Origin: Gordonia westfalica
Lineage (GTDB): Bacteria > Actinomycetota > Actinomycetes > Mycobacteriales > Mycobacteriaceae
DNA: 64,000 nucleotides
Assembly (NCBI RefSeq): GCF_900105725.1
Contig: NZ_FNLM01000034.1
Span: forward strand, 1,860,001-1,924,000
Direction: 5' to 3'
Below, in pieces: positions 34,257-44,247 of the stretch (positions within the stretch are counted from its first letter, which is position 1; the number at the start of each line of letters is the position of its first letter). The translations under genes and the position numbers were made by a program. The notes beneath the pieces were generated by a model. That model was not told where the DNA came from, made no database searches, and worked only from the letters and a program-made list of their open reading frames with translations.

Positions 34257-35348
34257 ATGAGTCCGCTGAACCTGATGCGGCGCCGTCGCGGGCCGCAGCG
34301 TCCCCTGCACTTCCCGCGCCGGGCCGCGACGATCGTCGTCGGTGGCGCACTCGTCGGCACCATGGTGCTGGGCACCGCCTCCTCGAGCGCGCACGGCGTG
34401 CTCGCCGCATCGACCCCCGAGCCGGAGGCCCCGGTCGTCGTCGCCGACGTCGTGCCGGGTTCGCCCGTCACGCTCCTCGGCTTCGCACCCCCGCCGGAGA
34501 AGCCGGCCGCCGTACTGCCCGCGCCGCAGTTCCGGCTCGCGAACGACCTCCCCTCCGGCCCACTCGGCATCCCCGGCGTGGTCCTGCAGGCCTACAAGCT
34601 CGCGGCCAACCGGGTCGGCGCCGAGAGCCCCCAGTGCAAGTTGCCGTGGTTCCTGCTCGCCGGCATCGGCCGCATCGAGTCCAATCACGCGAGCAACGGC
34701 TCGGTCGACCAGTACGGCACCACGATCAACCCGATCGCGGGGCCCGTGCTCGACGGCTCGCTGGCCGGCAACGCGGTGATCAAGGACACCGACGGTGGCC
34801 GCATCGACGGCGATTCCGCACACGACCGGGCCATGGGACCGATGCAGTTCATCCCCAGCACCTGGGCGTCCTGGGGCTCCGACGCCAACGGTGACGGCAA
34901 GTCCGACCCCAACAACATTTTCGACGCCACCTATTCGGCCGGCCGCTACCTGTGCGCCGGGGTCAGCGACATCATGGCCGAGGGCACCCGCGTCGCGGCG
35001 GTGCTCCGGTACAACCGCTCGATGGAGTACGTGGCGAACGTCCTCGGCTGGGCGGGCGCCTACGCCACCGGCGTGATGCCGACCAACCCGATCCCGGAAA
35101 TGAAGCGCAAGGCGTCGAGTTCGTCGAGCAAGAGCAAGTCGAGTTCCTCCTCCTCGTCCACACCGCCGTCGGGTCCGTCGTCCTCGTCGCCATCGGTCCG
35201 CAAGCCCGCACCGCCGCCGCAGAACTGCTTCATCGTCTGCCTGCCGACGATCACCCTGCCCGGCCAGGCGCCGCCGCCCAAGAAGCAGGCTCCGGTCACC
35301 GAGAAAGCCCCGCCGGGACCGGCGACGACACCGGTGCCCATCCGCTGA
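34257..35348 (+). CDS. Membrane-anchored lytic transglycosylase-like protein
   Basis: A 363-aa envelope protein, Rv1230c-like. Basic MRRRRGPQRP residues precede a single helix/signal anchor (TIVVGGALVGTMVLGTASSSA). The soluble lytic transglycosylase domain spans about 105-280, with catalytic Glu141 in GIGRIESNH and the GPMQFIPSTWASWG motif. A Ser/Lys-then-Pro-rich tail of 80 residues follows. The C-terminal PPPQNCFIVCLPTITLPGQ segment has two Cys that might pair. The family cleaves glycan strands of peptidoglycan. ATG 34257 is the only start directly before the anchor. It belongs to a plus-strand row with DUF1003 and mrp. Confidence 0.85.
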   Translation: MSPLNLMRRRRGPQRPLHFPRRAATIVVGGALVGTMVLGTASSSAHGVLAASTPEPEAPVVVADVVPGSPVTLLGFAPPPEKPAAVLPAPQFRLANDLPSGPLGIPGVVLQAYKLAANRVGAESPQCKLPWFLLAGIGRIESNHASNGSVDQYGTTINPIAGPVLDGSLAGNAVIKDTDGGRIDGDSAHDRAMGPMQFIPSTWASWGSDANGDGKSDPNNIFDATYSAGRYLCAGVSDIMAEGTRVAAVLRYNRSMEYVANVLGWAGAYATGVMPTNPIPEMKRKASSSSSKSKSSSSSSSTPPSGPSSSSPSVRKPAPPPQNCFIVCLPTITLPGQAPPPKKQAPVTEKAPPGPATTPVPIR

Positions 35349-35417
35349 TCCGGCTCCTCACCGCCGACCCCGGGACCACCACCGAGGTCCGCCGGAGGCG
35401 CCGGTAGGCTGGATCAG

Positions 35418-36563
35418 ATGACAACAGGAGTCGCGCCCACGGAATCGGCAGTTCGCGCCGCCCTGGGCAAGGTCAAGGACCCGGAGATCGGCAAACCCAT
35501 CACCGACATCGGGATGGTCAAGTCGGTCACCATCAACGACGATGCGAGCGTCGACGTCGGGGTGTACCTGACGACGTCGGGATGCCCCATGCGCACCGAG
35601 ATCGCCCAGCGCGTGGAGACCGCCGTCGCCGACGTCGCCGGTGTCGGCGCGGTGCGCGTCGAACTCGACGTCATGGACGACGAACAGCGCACCGAGTTGC
35701 GCAAGAAGCTGCGCGGGGACAAGGCCGAACCGGTCATCCCCTTCGCCCAGCCCGGGTCCCTGACCCGCGTCTACGCGGTCGCCTCCGGCAAGGGCGGCGT
35801 CGGAAAGTCCAGTGTCACGGTCAATCTCGCGACCGCCCTGGCCGAACGCGGACTCACCGTCGGCGTTCTCGACGCCGACATCTACGGCCACTCCGTACCG
35901 CGCATGCTCGGCAGCGACGCCAAGCCCACCCAGGTGGAGCGGATGATCATGCCGCCGATGAACCACGGCGTGCGGTTCATCTCCATCGGACAGTTCACCG
36001 ACGGGAACACCCCGGTCACCTGGCGCGGACCGATGCTGCACCGCGCGCTGCAGCAGTTCCTCGCAGACGTCTACTGGGGCGATCTCGACGTCCTGCTCCT
36101 CGATCTGCCGCCGGGTACCGGTGACGTCGCGATCTCCATCGCACAGCTGATCCCGGGTGCGGAGATCCTCGTGGTCACCACCCCGCAGCAGGCGGCCGCC
36201 GAGGTCGCCGAGCGCGCCGGCGCGATCGCGCTGCAGACCCGGCAGAAGATCCTGGGCGTCGTCGAGAACATGTCGTGGCTCGAGCTCCCGGACGGCACCC
36301 GGATGGAGCCCTTCGGCTCGGGCGGTGGCGCGAAGGTGGCCGAACGCCTCACCCGTGCGGTGGGCGCGCCGGTCGAACTCCTGGGTCAGGTTCCGTTGGA
36401 GACCGCGCTGCGCGAGGGCGGCGACGCGGGTGTGCCCGTGGTGCTGTCGGCTCCCGACTCCCCCGCCGGCTCGGCACTGCGGGCGATCGCCGGCAAACTC
36501 GCCGTCCGCAAGCGCGGGCTGGCCGGGATGAGCCTCGGGCTCGACACCGTCCGCCACTCCTGA
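35418..36563 (+). CDS. mrp: Mrp/ApbC-type iron-sulfur cluster carrier ATPase
   Basis: A 381-aa protein. The N-terminal MIP18/DUF59 domain (VRAALGKVKDPEIGKPI, TTSGCPM) is followed by a deviant P-loop ATPase with SGKGGVGKSSVTVNLA near residue 118 and LLLDLPPGTGD. It is believed to carry iron-sulfur clusters to target proteins. The CxxC pair of enteric Mrp near NMSW is absent (NMSWLELPDG), as in actinobacterial relatives, leaving the N-terminal Cys as a candidate ligand. ATG 35418 lies 7 bp after TAGGCT, suggesting a leaderless start. It matches Rv1229c and ends 10 bp from the convergent tatB. Confidence 0.92.
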   Translation: MTTGVAPTESAVRAALGKVKDPEIGKPITDIGMVKSVTINDDASVDVGVYLTTSGCPMRTEIAQRVETAVADVAGVGAVRVELDVMDDEQRTELRKKLRGDKAEPVIPFAQPGSLTRVYAVASGKGGVGKSSVTVNLATALAERGLTVGVLDADIYGHSVPRMLGSDAKPTQVERMIMPPMNHGVRFISIGQFTDGNTPVTWRGPMLHRALQQFLADVYWGDLDVLLLDLPPGTGDVAISIAQLIPGAEILVVTTPQQAAAEVAERAGAIALQTRQKILGVVENMSWLELPDGTRMEPFGSGGGAKVAERLTRAVGAPVELLGQVPLETALREGGDAGVPVVLSAPDSPAGSALRAIAGKLAVRKRGLAGMSLGLDTVRHS

Positions 36564-36573
36564 GGAGGTCGGG

Positions 36574-37040
36574 TCAGGTCGCGTCCCAGTCGGTGACGGC
36601 GGGACGGCCGCCCGTACGACGCTCGGTCGGTGCACTGCCCGGGGCCGGCTGGGCCGGGGGCGTGTCGGTGTTCTTGTCCAGCGACATCGGCGCCGACACC
36701 GGTTTGATCGGCGGTACCGGGGTGGTGCTGCGATCGACGGTCGTGGCGTCCTCACCCAGTCGGAACAGCGAGTCGTCGCCGTCGAGAAGGTGTTTGGTGA
36801 CAATCGAGCGCGGTGTCATGCCGCGCAGCTCGTTGAGGTCGGCGAGAGGTTTGCGCAGGTCCTCGAATTCGGGCCGAGTTCGTCCTTGAGCTGGTTGGTC
36901 GCGCCGGTCGCGTAGTCGCGGACCTTGCGGAGCGACTGCATCGACCAGGACACCGCGCCGGGGAGTCGTTCGGGTCCGAGGATGACCAGGGCGGCCACGA
37001 TCAGGATCGCGATCTCGCCCCATCCGATACTGCTGAACAT
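36574..37040 (-). pseudogene. tatB: Sec-independent translocase subunit TatB, frameshifted near 36871
   Basis: TatB of the twin-arginine export complex. [28 protein letters not shown] gives the single helix, the Glu and the family FGxxE-like hinge; an amphipathic helix follows. The frame breaks after QLKDELGP; the rest ([29 protein letters not shown]) is in another frame. One extra G in GGG at 36871-36873 would restore a 155-aa protein. ATG 37038-37040 is 16 bp downstream of htrA, as in sigE-rseA-htrA-tatB of mycobacteria. TatB is needed for Tat export, so an inactivating lesion would be costly and an error is more likely. Confidence 0.88.
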
Positions 37041-37056
37041 CTGCCTCGTCCCGGTG

Positions 37057-38591
<1,535 letters not shown>

Positions 38592-38595
<4 letters not shown>

Positions 38596-39122
38596 CGACC
38601 CCGACGGCGGAAGTTGCGGCCGCGGCCCGCGTCTCGTGTGAGCGGGTTCGCGGGCGGGCGCATCGCGTCGCGAGCGCCGGGGATGCCGTCGGTCGGGGTG
38701 TCGGAGCCGAGGTCGATCTCCTGGGTCGGGATCTGGGAGAGCGCTCCGAGCAGTGACGCGGGCACCGACACCTGACCGGACTCGCGCAGGCGGGTGCGGG
38801 CCAGGGATTGGGCGTCGACGGCCGAGACGCACTCCGGGCAGAGCGCGAGGTGATGGGTGGCGCGAGCATGCGCGGACATGCCGAGTTCACCGTCGACGAA
38901 GGCGGCAACCGCCTCGGGGGCGAGGTGCTCGGTGGGTGCGAAACGGCGTCCGCCGGCCGTACCCGGCGCGCGATAGCCGCGGTTGGGCAGGAACGACGAC
39001 GGGGCCGGGGTCCAGGAGTCGGGACTCCAGGAGGAACGCCGGCGACGAAGGTTGGGGGTGGGGGCTCGATACCGCCTCCCCGCGTCGGACGCCCGCGATC
39101 GCCGTCCATCATCGTCGGTCAC
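38592..39122 (-). CDS. rseA: Anti-sigma-E factor RseA (ZAS family)
   Basis: A 176-aa zinc-associated anti-sigma factor. The ZAS motif HLALCPEC (H-x3-C-x2-C) is in the middle, within HLAPEAVAAFVDGELGMSAHARATHHLALCPECVSAV. The N-terminal 60 residues are basic and Pro/Ser-rich and longer than usual; the C-terminus is also basic. It should bind SigE and release it under oxidative or envelope stress. No membrane helix is present. The GTG at 39120-39122 was chosen as the longest sensible start; a shorter start close to the ZAS domain cannot be ruled out. It is coupled to htrA by GTGA. Confidence 0.88.
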
Positions 39123-39266
39123 CCCTCTCCACGACGTGTCCGTCGCACTCCGATGTCATCGCTTCTGCCGAGTCTGTTCGCCACGGTACTCACCGTCGGC
39201 GTCCTGTGCCGCCGCGCGCGGCCTGACCGGGCCTGCACGCAACATCTCAGCTTATCCGAGTTCCAC

Positions 39267-39292
39267 AACGACGCTCGTCGACTCGTGGTTCC
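39267..39292 (-). promoter_or_regulatory. ECF-type (SigE-like) promoter upstream of rseA
   Basis: In the 236-bp gap between sigE and rseA, the minus strand carries GGGAACC then 16 bases then CGTT (boxes 39288-39292 and 39267-39270 for the core GGAAC and CGTT). This fits the mycobacterial SigE consensus GGAAC-N17/18-GTT closely. It would allow SigE to raise rseA-htrA-tatB apart from its own gene. Nothing else in this gap looks like a gene. Confidence 0.6.
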
Positions 39293-39358
39293 CGAACCGA
39301 GCGGGCGAGTCCGCGGATGTGACGTGTCCGATGAACAGCCGACGTCGGCCGCGGGCCG

Positions 39359-39979
39359 TCAGCTGTGCGCGCCGATGGCGACGGAGCGGCTGCTGGTGTG
39401 CCCCTGGGCGGCCAGCGCGTCGCGGATGCTCTGCCGGCCGCGGTGGATGCGGCTGCGAACGGTGCCGAGCTTGACGCCGAGCGTCGCGGCGATCTCCTCG
39501 TAGGACAGACCTTCGATGTCACAGAGGACGACGGCGGCGCGGAAGTCGGGCGCCAGCGAGTCGAGGGCGCGCTGCAGATCGGGATCGAGGTTGGTGGCGT
39601 CGAAGATCTGCTGGGGGTCGGGGGTGTCGGCCGGCACGCGGTCGTACTCCTCGGGCAGCGCCTCCATGCGGATCTTGCTGCGGCGGCGGACCATGTCGAG
39701 GAACAGGTTGGTGGTGATGCGGTGCAGCCAGCCCTCGAACGTGCCGGGGCGGTAGTTCGACAGCGACCGGAACACGCGGATGAAGGTCTCCTGGGTGAGA
39801 TCCTCCGCGTCGTGCTGATTTCCCGAGAGGCGATAGGCCAGGCGGTAGACGCGGTCGGCGTGCTCGCGCACCAGTTCGTCCCAGGACGGCATCAGCAGTT
39901 CGTCGCCGGTGGCGTCGAAACCGGCGGTGCCCGCCGGGACGGCAGGCACTTCGTCGATGGAATCGTGGGAATCGGTCAT
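39359..39979 (-). CDS. sigE: ECF sigma factor SigE
   Basis: A 206-aa ECF sigma factor. Region 2 contains [24 protein letters not shown] and [18 protein letters not shown]; region 4 contains [31 protein letters not shown]. In mycobacteria SigE directs the response to surface stress, heat and low phosphate. The ATG at 39977-39979 is taken. An in-frame GTG at 40030 would add 17 residues, and mycobacterial sigE is known for more than one start, so both forms may exist. It is divergent from the O-methyltransferase and upstream of rseA. Confidence 0.93.
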   Translation of the reverse strand: MTDSHDSIDEVPAVPAGTAGFDATGDELLMPSWDELVREHADRVYRLAYRLSGNQHDAEDLTQETFIRVFRSLSNYRPGTFEGWLHRITTNLFLDMVRRRSKIRMEALPEEYDRVPADTPDPQQIFDATNLDPDLQRALDSLAPDFRAAVVLCDIEGLSYEEIAATLGVKLGTVRSRIHRGRQSIRDALAAQGHTSSRSVAIGAHS

Positions 39980-40043
39980 GGTGGGTGGTCGGTTCCTCTC
40001 TCGTGAACACAGCCCGGTGACCCAGAGCACTCACCGTCAGAAC

Positions 40044-40068
40044 AACGTGTGACCGATCGGGTATTCCC
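40044..40068 (-). promoter_or_regulatory. Possible autoregulated ECF promoter of sigE
   Basis: On the minus strand GGGAAT (40063-40068) and CGTT (40044-40047) are 15 bp apart, about 65 bp upstream of the sigE ATG. This is an ECF-like promoter with a spacer 2 bp shorter than the one before rseA. It would give SigE positive feedback. The short spacer lowers confidence. Confidence 0.45.
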
Positions 40069-40256
40069 GATTCGCCGGGGCTTCACACCGGCCCACCGGG
40101 TAATTCCGTCAACCGGACGCACTTACCCTCTCCTATCGGAGTGTGGTCGCCGTATGAGTCGGCTGAGTGTTCCCTGAGGATGTGGAGGGTCGGCGGATTC
40201 GCGCAGGTCGGCGCGCCGTGTCCGCATCGGCCGGACCCGCGGACTAACCTCGACGC

Positions 40257-40903
40257 GTGACCGAGTCAACCCCGTCCGCCGGCCCCGATCTGATCGCCTA
40301 CGCCGAATCGGCGATCGTCGAGGACGACGCCGTGCTCGCCGCCCGCGCCCGCGCCGAGGAACTGGGCGCCACGCCCGTGAGTCCCGCGGTCGGCGCGCTG
40401 CTCGCCCTGCTGGCCCGTACCGCCGACGCGAAGGCCGTCGCCGAGATCGGGACGGGCACCGGCGTGAGCGGTCTGTGGTTGCTCAACGGCATGGCCGCCG
40501 ACGGCGTCCTGACCACCATCGATCCCGAACCGGAACACCACCGCGCCGCGCGGGCGTCGTTCGCCGGGGCCGACATCTCCCCGGCCGGACGCGCCTGATC
40601 AACGGCACGCCCACCGACGTGCTGCCGCGCCTCTCGGACTCGTCCTACGACCTCGTCTTCATCGACGGCCCGCTGCTGGACCTGCCGCGGTTCGTGACCG
40701 AGGCCGTCCGCATGCTGCGCAACGGCGGCGTCGTCGTGGTGCACAACGCCACCGCCCACGGAACCGTGGGCGACCCGTCCCGCACCGAGCCGCCGACCGC
40801 GGCCGCACGCGAGGCCGCGCTGCTGATCGCCGACGACGAGCGGCTCCTGCCGGTCGTCATCCCGCTGGGGCCCGGCGTGCTGGCAGCCGTCAAGACGCGC
40901 TGA
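40257..40903 (+). pseudogene. SAM-dependent O-methyltransferase (Rv1220c-like), frameshifted near 40580
   Basis: A class I methyltransferase of the catechol/caffeoyl-CoA O-methyltransferase type. It shows VAEIGTGTGVSGLWLL (SAM motif), TTIDPEPEH and later YDLVFIDGP. The frame stops after ADISPAGRA; the remainder (RLINGTPTDVLPRLSDSSYDL) is in another frame. One more C in the CCCC run at 40579-40582 restores a 215-aa protein. GTG 40257 lies 6 bp after TAACCT, so the message is probably leaderless. Substrate unknown; in M. tuberculosis this gene is also divergent from sigE. Confidence 0.85.
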
Positions 40904-40911
40904 CCACACAA

Positions 40912-40980
40912 CAAACCCACCCTTTTTCGGCAGATCCACCCCGGACGGGGTGCTGGGTTTGCCGAAAAAGGGTGGGTTTG
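40912..40980. repeat. Long perfect palindromic element between convergent genes
   Basis: Two exactly complementary 21-bp arms (40912-40932 and 40960-40980; core AAACCCACCCTTTTTCGGCA) flank a 27-base centre that itself folds (CACCCC-GGAC-GGGGTG). Transcribed, each strand would make a long hairpin with runs of A or U inside the stem. It could terminate both the O-methyltransferase and manB. Its length and nested symmetry also fit a REP/MITE-like element. It lies exactly at the junction of the two blocks of M. tuberculosis-like gene order. Confidence 0.85.
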
Positions 40981-41017
40981 CGAGGTTCTAAACGCGCGCC
41001 GAGCTCGCGAGGCGCCT

Positions 41018-42150
41018 CTAGACGTCCGTCGAGAACCGGATTCCGTTGTCCGGGATCTCGATTCCCGGCCACACGCGTGCACCGCGCAGGAGTTCGCAAC
41101 GCGCACCGATGTCCGCGCCGTCGCCGATGACGGTGTCGCGGATCAGTGCCCGCGGGCCGATCCGTGCGCCGCGCCCGATGATCGAGCGTTCGACGACCGC
41201 ACCGGCCTCGATGACCGCGCCGTCGAAGACCACCGCGCCGTCGAGCCGGGCGCGGGGTCCGACCTCGGCGCCGCGACCGACGACGGTGCCGCCGATGAGC
41301 AGTGCACCCGGGCCGATGCCGGCACCCTCGTGGACCAGCGACTCACCGCGGCGGTCGCCGAGCGCCGGTGACGGCGCGATGCCGCGCACCAGGTCGGCCG
41401 AGCCGCGGACGAAGTCCTCGGGGTACCCATGTCGCGCCAGTAGGCGTGGTCGACGTGGGCGTGGACGTGCTTGCCCTCGGTGAGCAGGCGCGGGAAGACC
41501 TCACGCTCCACCGAGACGGGAACACCGTACGGGATCGACTCGATGATCTCGCGTTTGAAGACGTAGGTGCCGGCGTTGATCTGATCGGTCGGCGGGTCCT
41601 GGGTCTTCTCCAGGAAGGCGGTGACGCGGCCGTCGCCGTCGGTCGGCACACAGCCGAACGCACGAGGATCGCTGACCCGCACGAGGTGGATGGTCACGTC
41701 GGCGTCGGCGGCGCGGTGGCTGTCGATGACATCGCGCACGTCGGTGCCGCCGAGTACGTCGCCGTTGAACACGACGACGGTGTCGGCGGTCAGCTCGTCG
41801 AGGACGTTGCGGATGCCGCCGCCCGTGCCGAGCGGTTCGTCCTCGGTGACATAGCGGAGTCGCAGGCCCAGCTTGGAGCCGTCGCCGTAGTACTCGCTGA
41901 ACACCTCGGCCTTGAACGAGGTGCTGAGGACGACGTCCCGGATCCCGGCCGCGTGGATGCGCGACAGCAGGTGGGTGAGGAAGGGCAGGCCGGCGGTGGG
42001 CAGCATCGGCTTGGGGGCCGAGAGGGTGAGCGGACGCAGGCGCGTGCCCTTGCCGCCGACGAGGACGACGGCCTGGACGTCCTTGTCGATGGAACCGGAT
42101 CCCCCGACGGATTCGTCGCCCACCGACTCTCGCGCGGTGTACTGATCCAC
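41018..42150 (-). pseudogene. manB: Mannose-1-phosphate guanylyltransferase ManB, frameshifted near 41420
   Basis: An NDP-sugar pyrophosphorylase, Rv3264c-like. The nucleotidyl motif is VVLVGGKGTRLRPLTLSAPKPMLP and metal site VVFNGDVL; the C-terminal half is a left-handed beta helix of hexapeptide repeats (IGPGALLIGGTVVGRGAEVGPRARL). It makes GDP-mannose for mannans and glycolipids. The frame breaks after YWRDMGTP; DFVRGSADLVRGIAPSPAL continues in another frame. One extra G in GGGG at 41420-41423 restores a 377-aa protein. GTG 42148-42150 gives a 20-residue leader before the domain. It is downstream of wbbL and rmlD in an apparent operon. Confidence 0.88.
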
Positions 42151-42197
42151 TTGATCGGTCCCTTCTTCGTGGTGATTGTTGTTCACTTCAGCACTTA

Positions 42198-43091
42198 TCA
42201 GCTGGTTTCGCTCGTCGACGCGCTCTGCGTCGACGAGGCCCGGCGGGCGGCACGCACCGCGAGGCGGGATCGCGCGGCCAGGCCGACTCGCAGCGCCAGT
42301 CGGAGTGGCGCACGCAAGACGCCGGGGTTGCGGTCCGCCTGGAACCGATAGGCACTCTCGTGATGTGCGGGCAGCATCTTCTCCGGATTCCGGCCGGCGC
42401 TGTGTCCCTTGGTGTGCACGATCTCGGCGGAGGGGACGTAGACGTTCTGCCAGCCGGCCTTGCCGAGGCGGTCGCCGAGGTCGACGTCCTCCATGTACAT
42501 GAAGTAGCGCGGATCGAAGCCGCCGATCGCGTCGAAGGCCTCCCGGCGGACCAGGAGGCACGACCCGGACAGCCAGCCGACGGCGCGTTCCGACGGAGCC
42601 ACGTCGTCGGCGCGATAGGCCGCGGTCCACGGGTTGGACTTCCAGACCGTGCCGAGGATGGCGTGCCCGGTGCCGGAGACGAGGTCGGGTACGCGTCGGG
42701 CCGACGGGTAGACCGAGCCGTCGGGTTCGCGGATGAGCGGTCCGAGCGACCCGGCACGCGGCCAGCGTCGCGCGGCGTCGAGCAGTGCGTCGATCGAGCC
42801 CGGCTTCCACTCGACGTCGGGGTTGGCGATCAGTACGAATTCGATGTCGGGTTCGATCTCGGCGACCCCGCGGTTCATCCCGCGTCCGTAGCCGAGGTTC
42901 CCGCCGGTGTGGACCAGAGTCACCGACTCGTAGTCCTGCTCGGCCCGTTCGGGTGCGCCGTCGTCGGAGCCGTTGTCGGCGATGATGACCTGCGGCATCT
43001 CGTCGGTCACGGCATCGAGACTGCGGAGGAACGTCGTGAGGTGTTCACCGGAGGAGTAGGTCACCGTCACGACGGCTAACTGAGCGGGCAC
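42198..43091 (-). CDS. wbbL: Rhamnosyltransferase WbbL (GT2 family)
   Basis: A 297-aa GT-A glycosyltransferase. The nucleotide-binding motif is VVTVTYSSGEHL with IIADNGSDDGAPER; VLIANPDVEWKPG supplies the DxD-like metal site, and FMYMEDVDLGDR the catalytic ED(Y/L) motif. In mycobacteria WbbL transfers rhamnose from dTDP-rhamnose to GlcNAc-PP-decaprenol, the second step of the arabinogalactan linker. It follows rmlD, which makes the donor, by 4 bp and precedes manB by 47 bp. GTG 43089-43091 is the start. The C-terminal 60 residues are basic and probably membrane-associated. Confidence 0.9.
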   Translation of the reverse strand: MPAQLAVVTVTYSSGEHLTTFLRSLDAVTDEMPQVIIADNGSDDGAPERAEQDYESVTLVHTGGNLGYGRGMNRGVAEIEPDIEFVLIANPDVEWKPGSIDALLDAARRWPRAGSLGPLIREPDGSVYPSARRVPDLVSGTGHAILGTVWKSNPWTAAYRADDVAPSERAVGWLSGSCLLVRREAFDAIGGFDPRYFMYMEDVDLGDRLGKAGWQNVYVPSAEIVHTKGHSAGRNPEKMLPAHHESAYRFQADRNPGVLRAPLRLALRVGLAARSRLAVRAARRASSTQSASTSETS

Positions 43092-43095
43092 CGGC

Positions 43096-44031
43096 TCAGG
43101 GTAACGAACCCTCGGACGCGGCCATCGACGCGTGTAGCGCGGCGCGCCAGTCCCGCAGCGGCGTCAGTCCGGCCGCGGCCCAGGACCGTCCGGAGAGTAC
43201 CGAGTACGCGGGGCGAGGTGCCGGACGCGGGAATTCGGCCGTGGTGGTGGGCAGCACCCGCGAGCGCTCGGCGCCGACCTCTTCGAAGACGGCCGCCGCG
43301 ACGTCGAACCAGGTTGCGCGGCCCGCGTTGGTGGCGTGCAGGACGGCGCCGGTGACCTCGGGACGCGGCCCGGCGGCCACCAGCTCCCACAGGCCGTCGG
43401 CGAGGTCGATGCAGTACGTGGGTGAACCGAGCTGGTCGTCGACGACCGACACGGTGTCGCGCGCCTGCTCCAGGCGGCGCATCGTCCCCACGAAGTCGCG
43501 GCTCTCGGGTCCGCCGGTGTAGACCCAGGCGGTGCGGACGACGGTGGCGCGCGGGTCCGCTTCTAGCGCGGCGCGTTCACCGTCGAGTTTGGTGGCGCCG
43601 TAGACCGTGGCGGGTTCGCCGCTCACGTCTCCGGGTTCATATCCGTCGGGGCGGTCGGCGTCGGGGGCCCCACCCGGGAACACGTAGTCGGTGGAGACGT
43701 GGATCAGCCACGCCCCCGCGGCGGCGGTGTGCGCGGCGAGTACGGCCGGGCCGGTGACGTTCACCCGGCGCGCACCCTCGGGATCCGACTCGGCACCGTC
43801 GACGTCGGTGTAGGCGGCACAGTTGACGACGACGTCCCCGGGACCGAGATCGCCGAGTGCGGTCGCCACCGAGGTCTCGTCGGCGATGTCGATTTCGGCC
43901 GAGGTCAGTGGGCGCCACACCACGGAGTCGGGCGCCTGCGCCGACCGCTCCTGGAGTGCGGTGCCGAGCTGGCCGCCGGCGCCGATGATGAACACGGTGG
44001 GGGTGCTGGGCGTGACACGCATGGGCACCAT
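43096..44031 (-). CDS. rmlD: dTDP-4-dehydrorhamnose reductase RmlD
   Basis: A 311-aa extended SDR. The cofactor motif is IIGAGGQLGTAL and the catalytic pair is in VYGATKLDGE (Tyr and Lys), with the Ser/Thr in HVSTDYVFPG. It reduces dTDP-4-keto-rhamnose to dTDP-L-rhamnose, used by WbbL immediately downstream. Two ATG codons are near, 44031 and 44022; the domain begins at residue about 13, so either could be right. It is the first gene of rmlD-wbbL-manB and is divergent from the LCP gene, 216 bp away. Confidence 0.92.
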   Translation of the reverse strand: MVPMRVTPSTPTVFIIGAGGQLGTALQERSAQAPDSVVWRPLTSAEIDIADETSVATALGDLGPGDVVVNCAAYTDVDGAESDPEGARRVNVTGPAVLAAHTAAAGAWLIHVSTDYVFPGGAPDADRPDGYEPGDVSGEPATVYGATKLDGERAALEADPRATVVRTAWVYTGGPESRDFVGTMRRLEQARDTVSVVDDQLGSPTYCIDLADGLWELVAAGPRPEVTGAVLHATNAGRATWFDVAAAVFEEVGAERSRVLPTTTAEFPRPAPRPAYSVLSGRSWAAAGLTPLRDWRAALHASMAASEGSLP

Positions 44032-44247
44032 CGTGCCGCAGACCCGGGCACCTCACCTGCCCGGCGTCGTCCACGTGACGACCGCTACTCGACTTCTCGG
44101 CGTTGCGTTCTCGAATTCCCGAATCACTTCAGTAGCCTGGCGACAGCACAACACCAACTTTCACTCCTGCACCGACAATCCCATGGCGCGGACCGACCGT
44201 GCGCCACCGTCGAGCAGCATGACAACCTCGAAAGGGATCGCTGACCA

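Noticed and set aside
34009..34260. 83-residue open frame before the lytic transglycosylase
   Set aside because: No ribosome site, no family resemblance and odd composition; it lies over the leader region.
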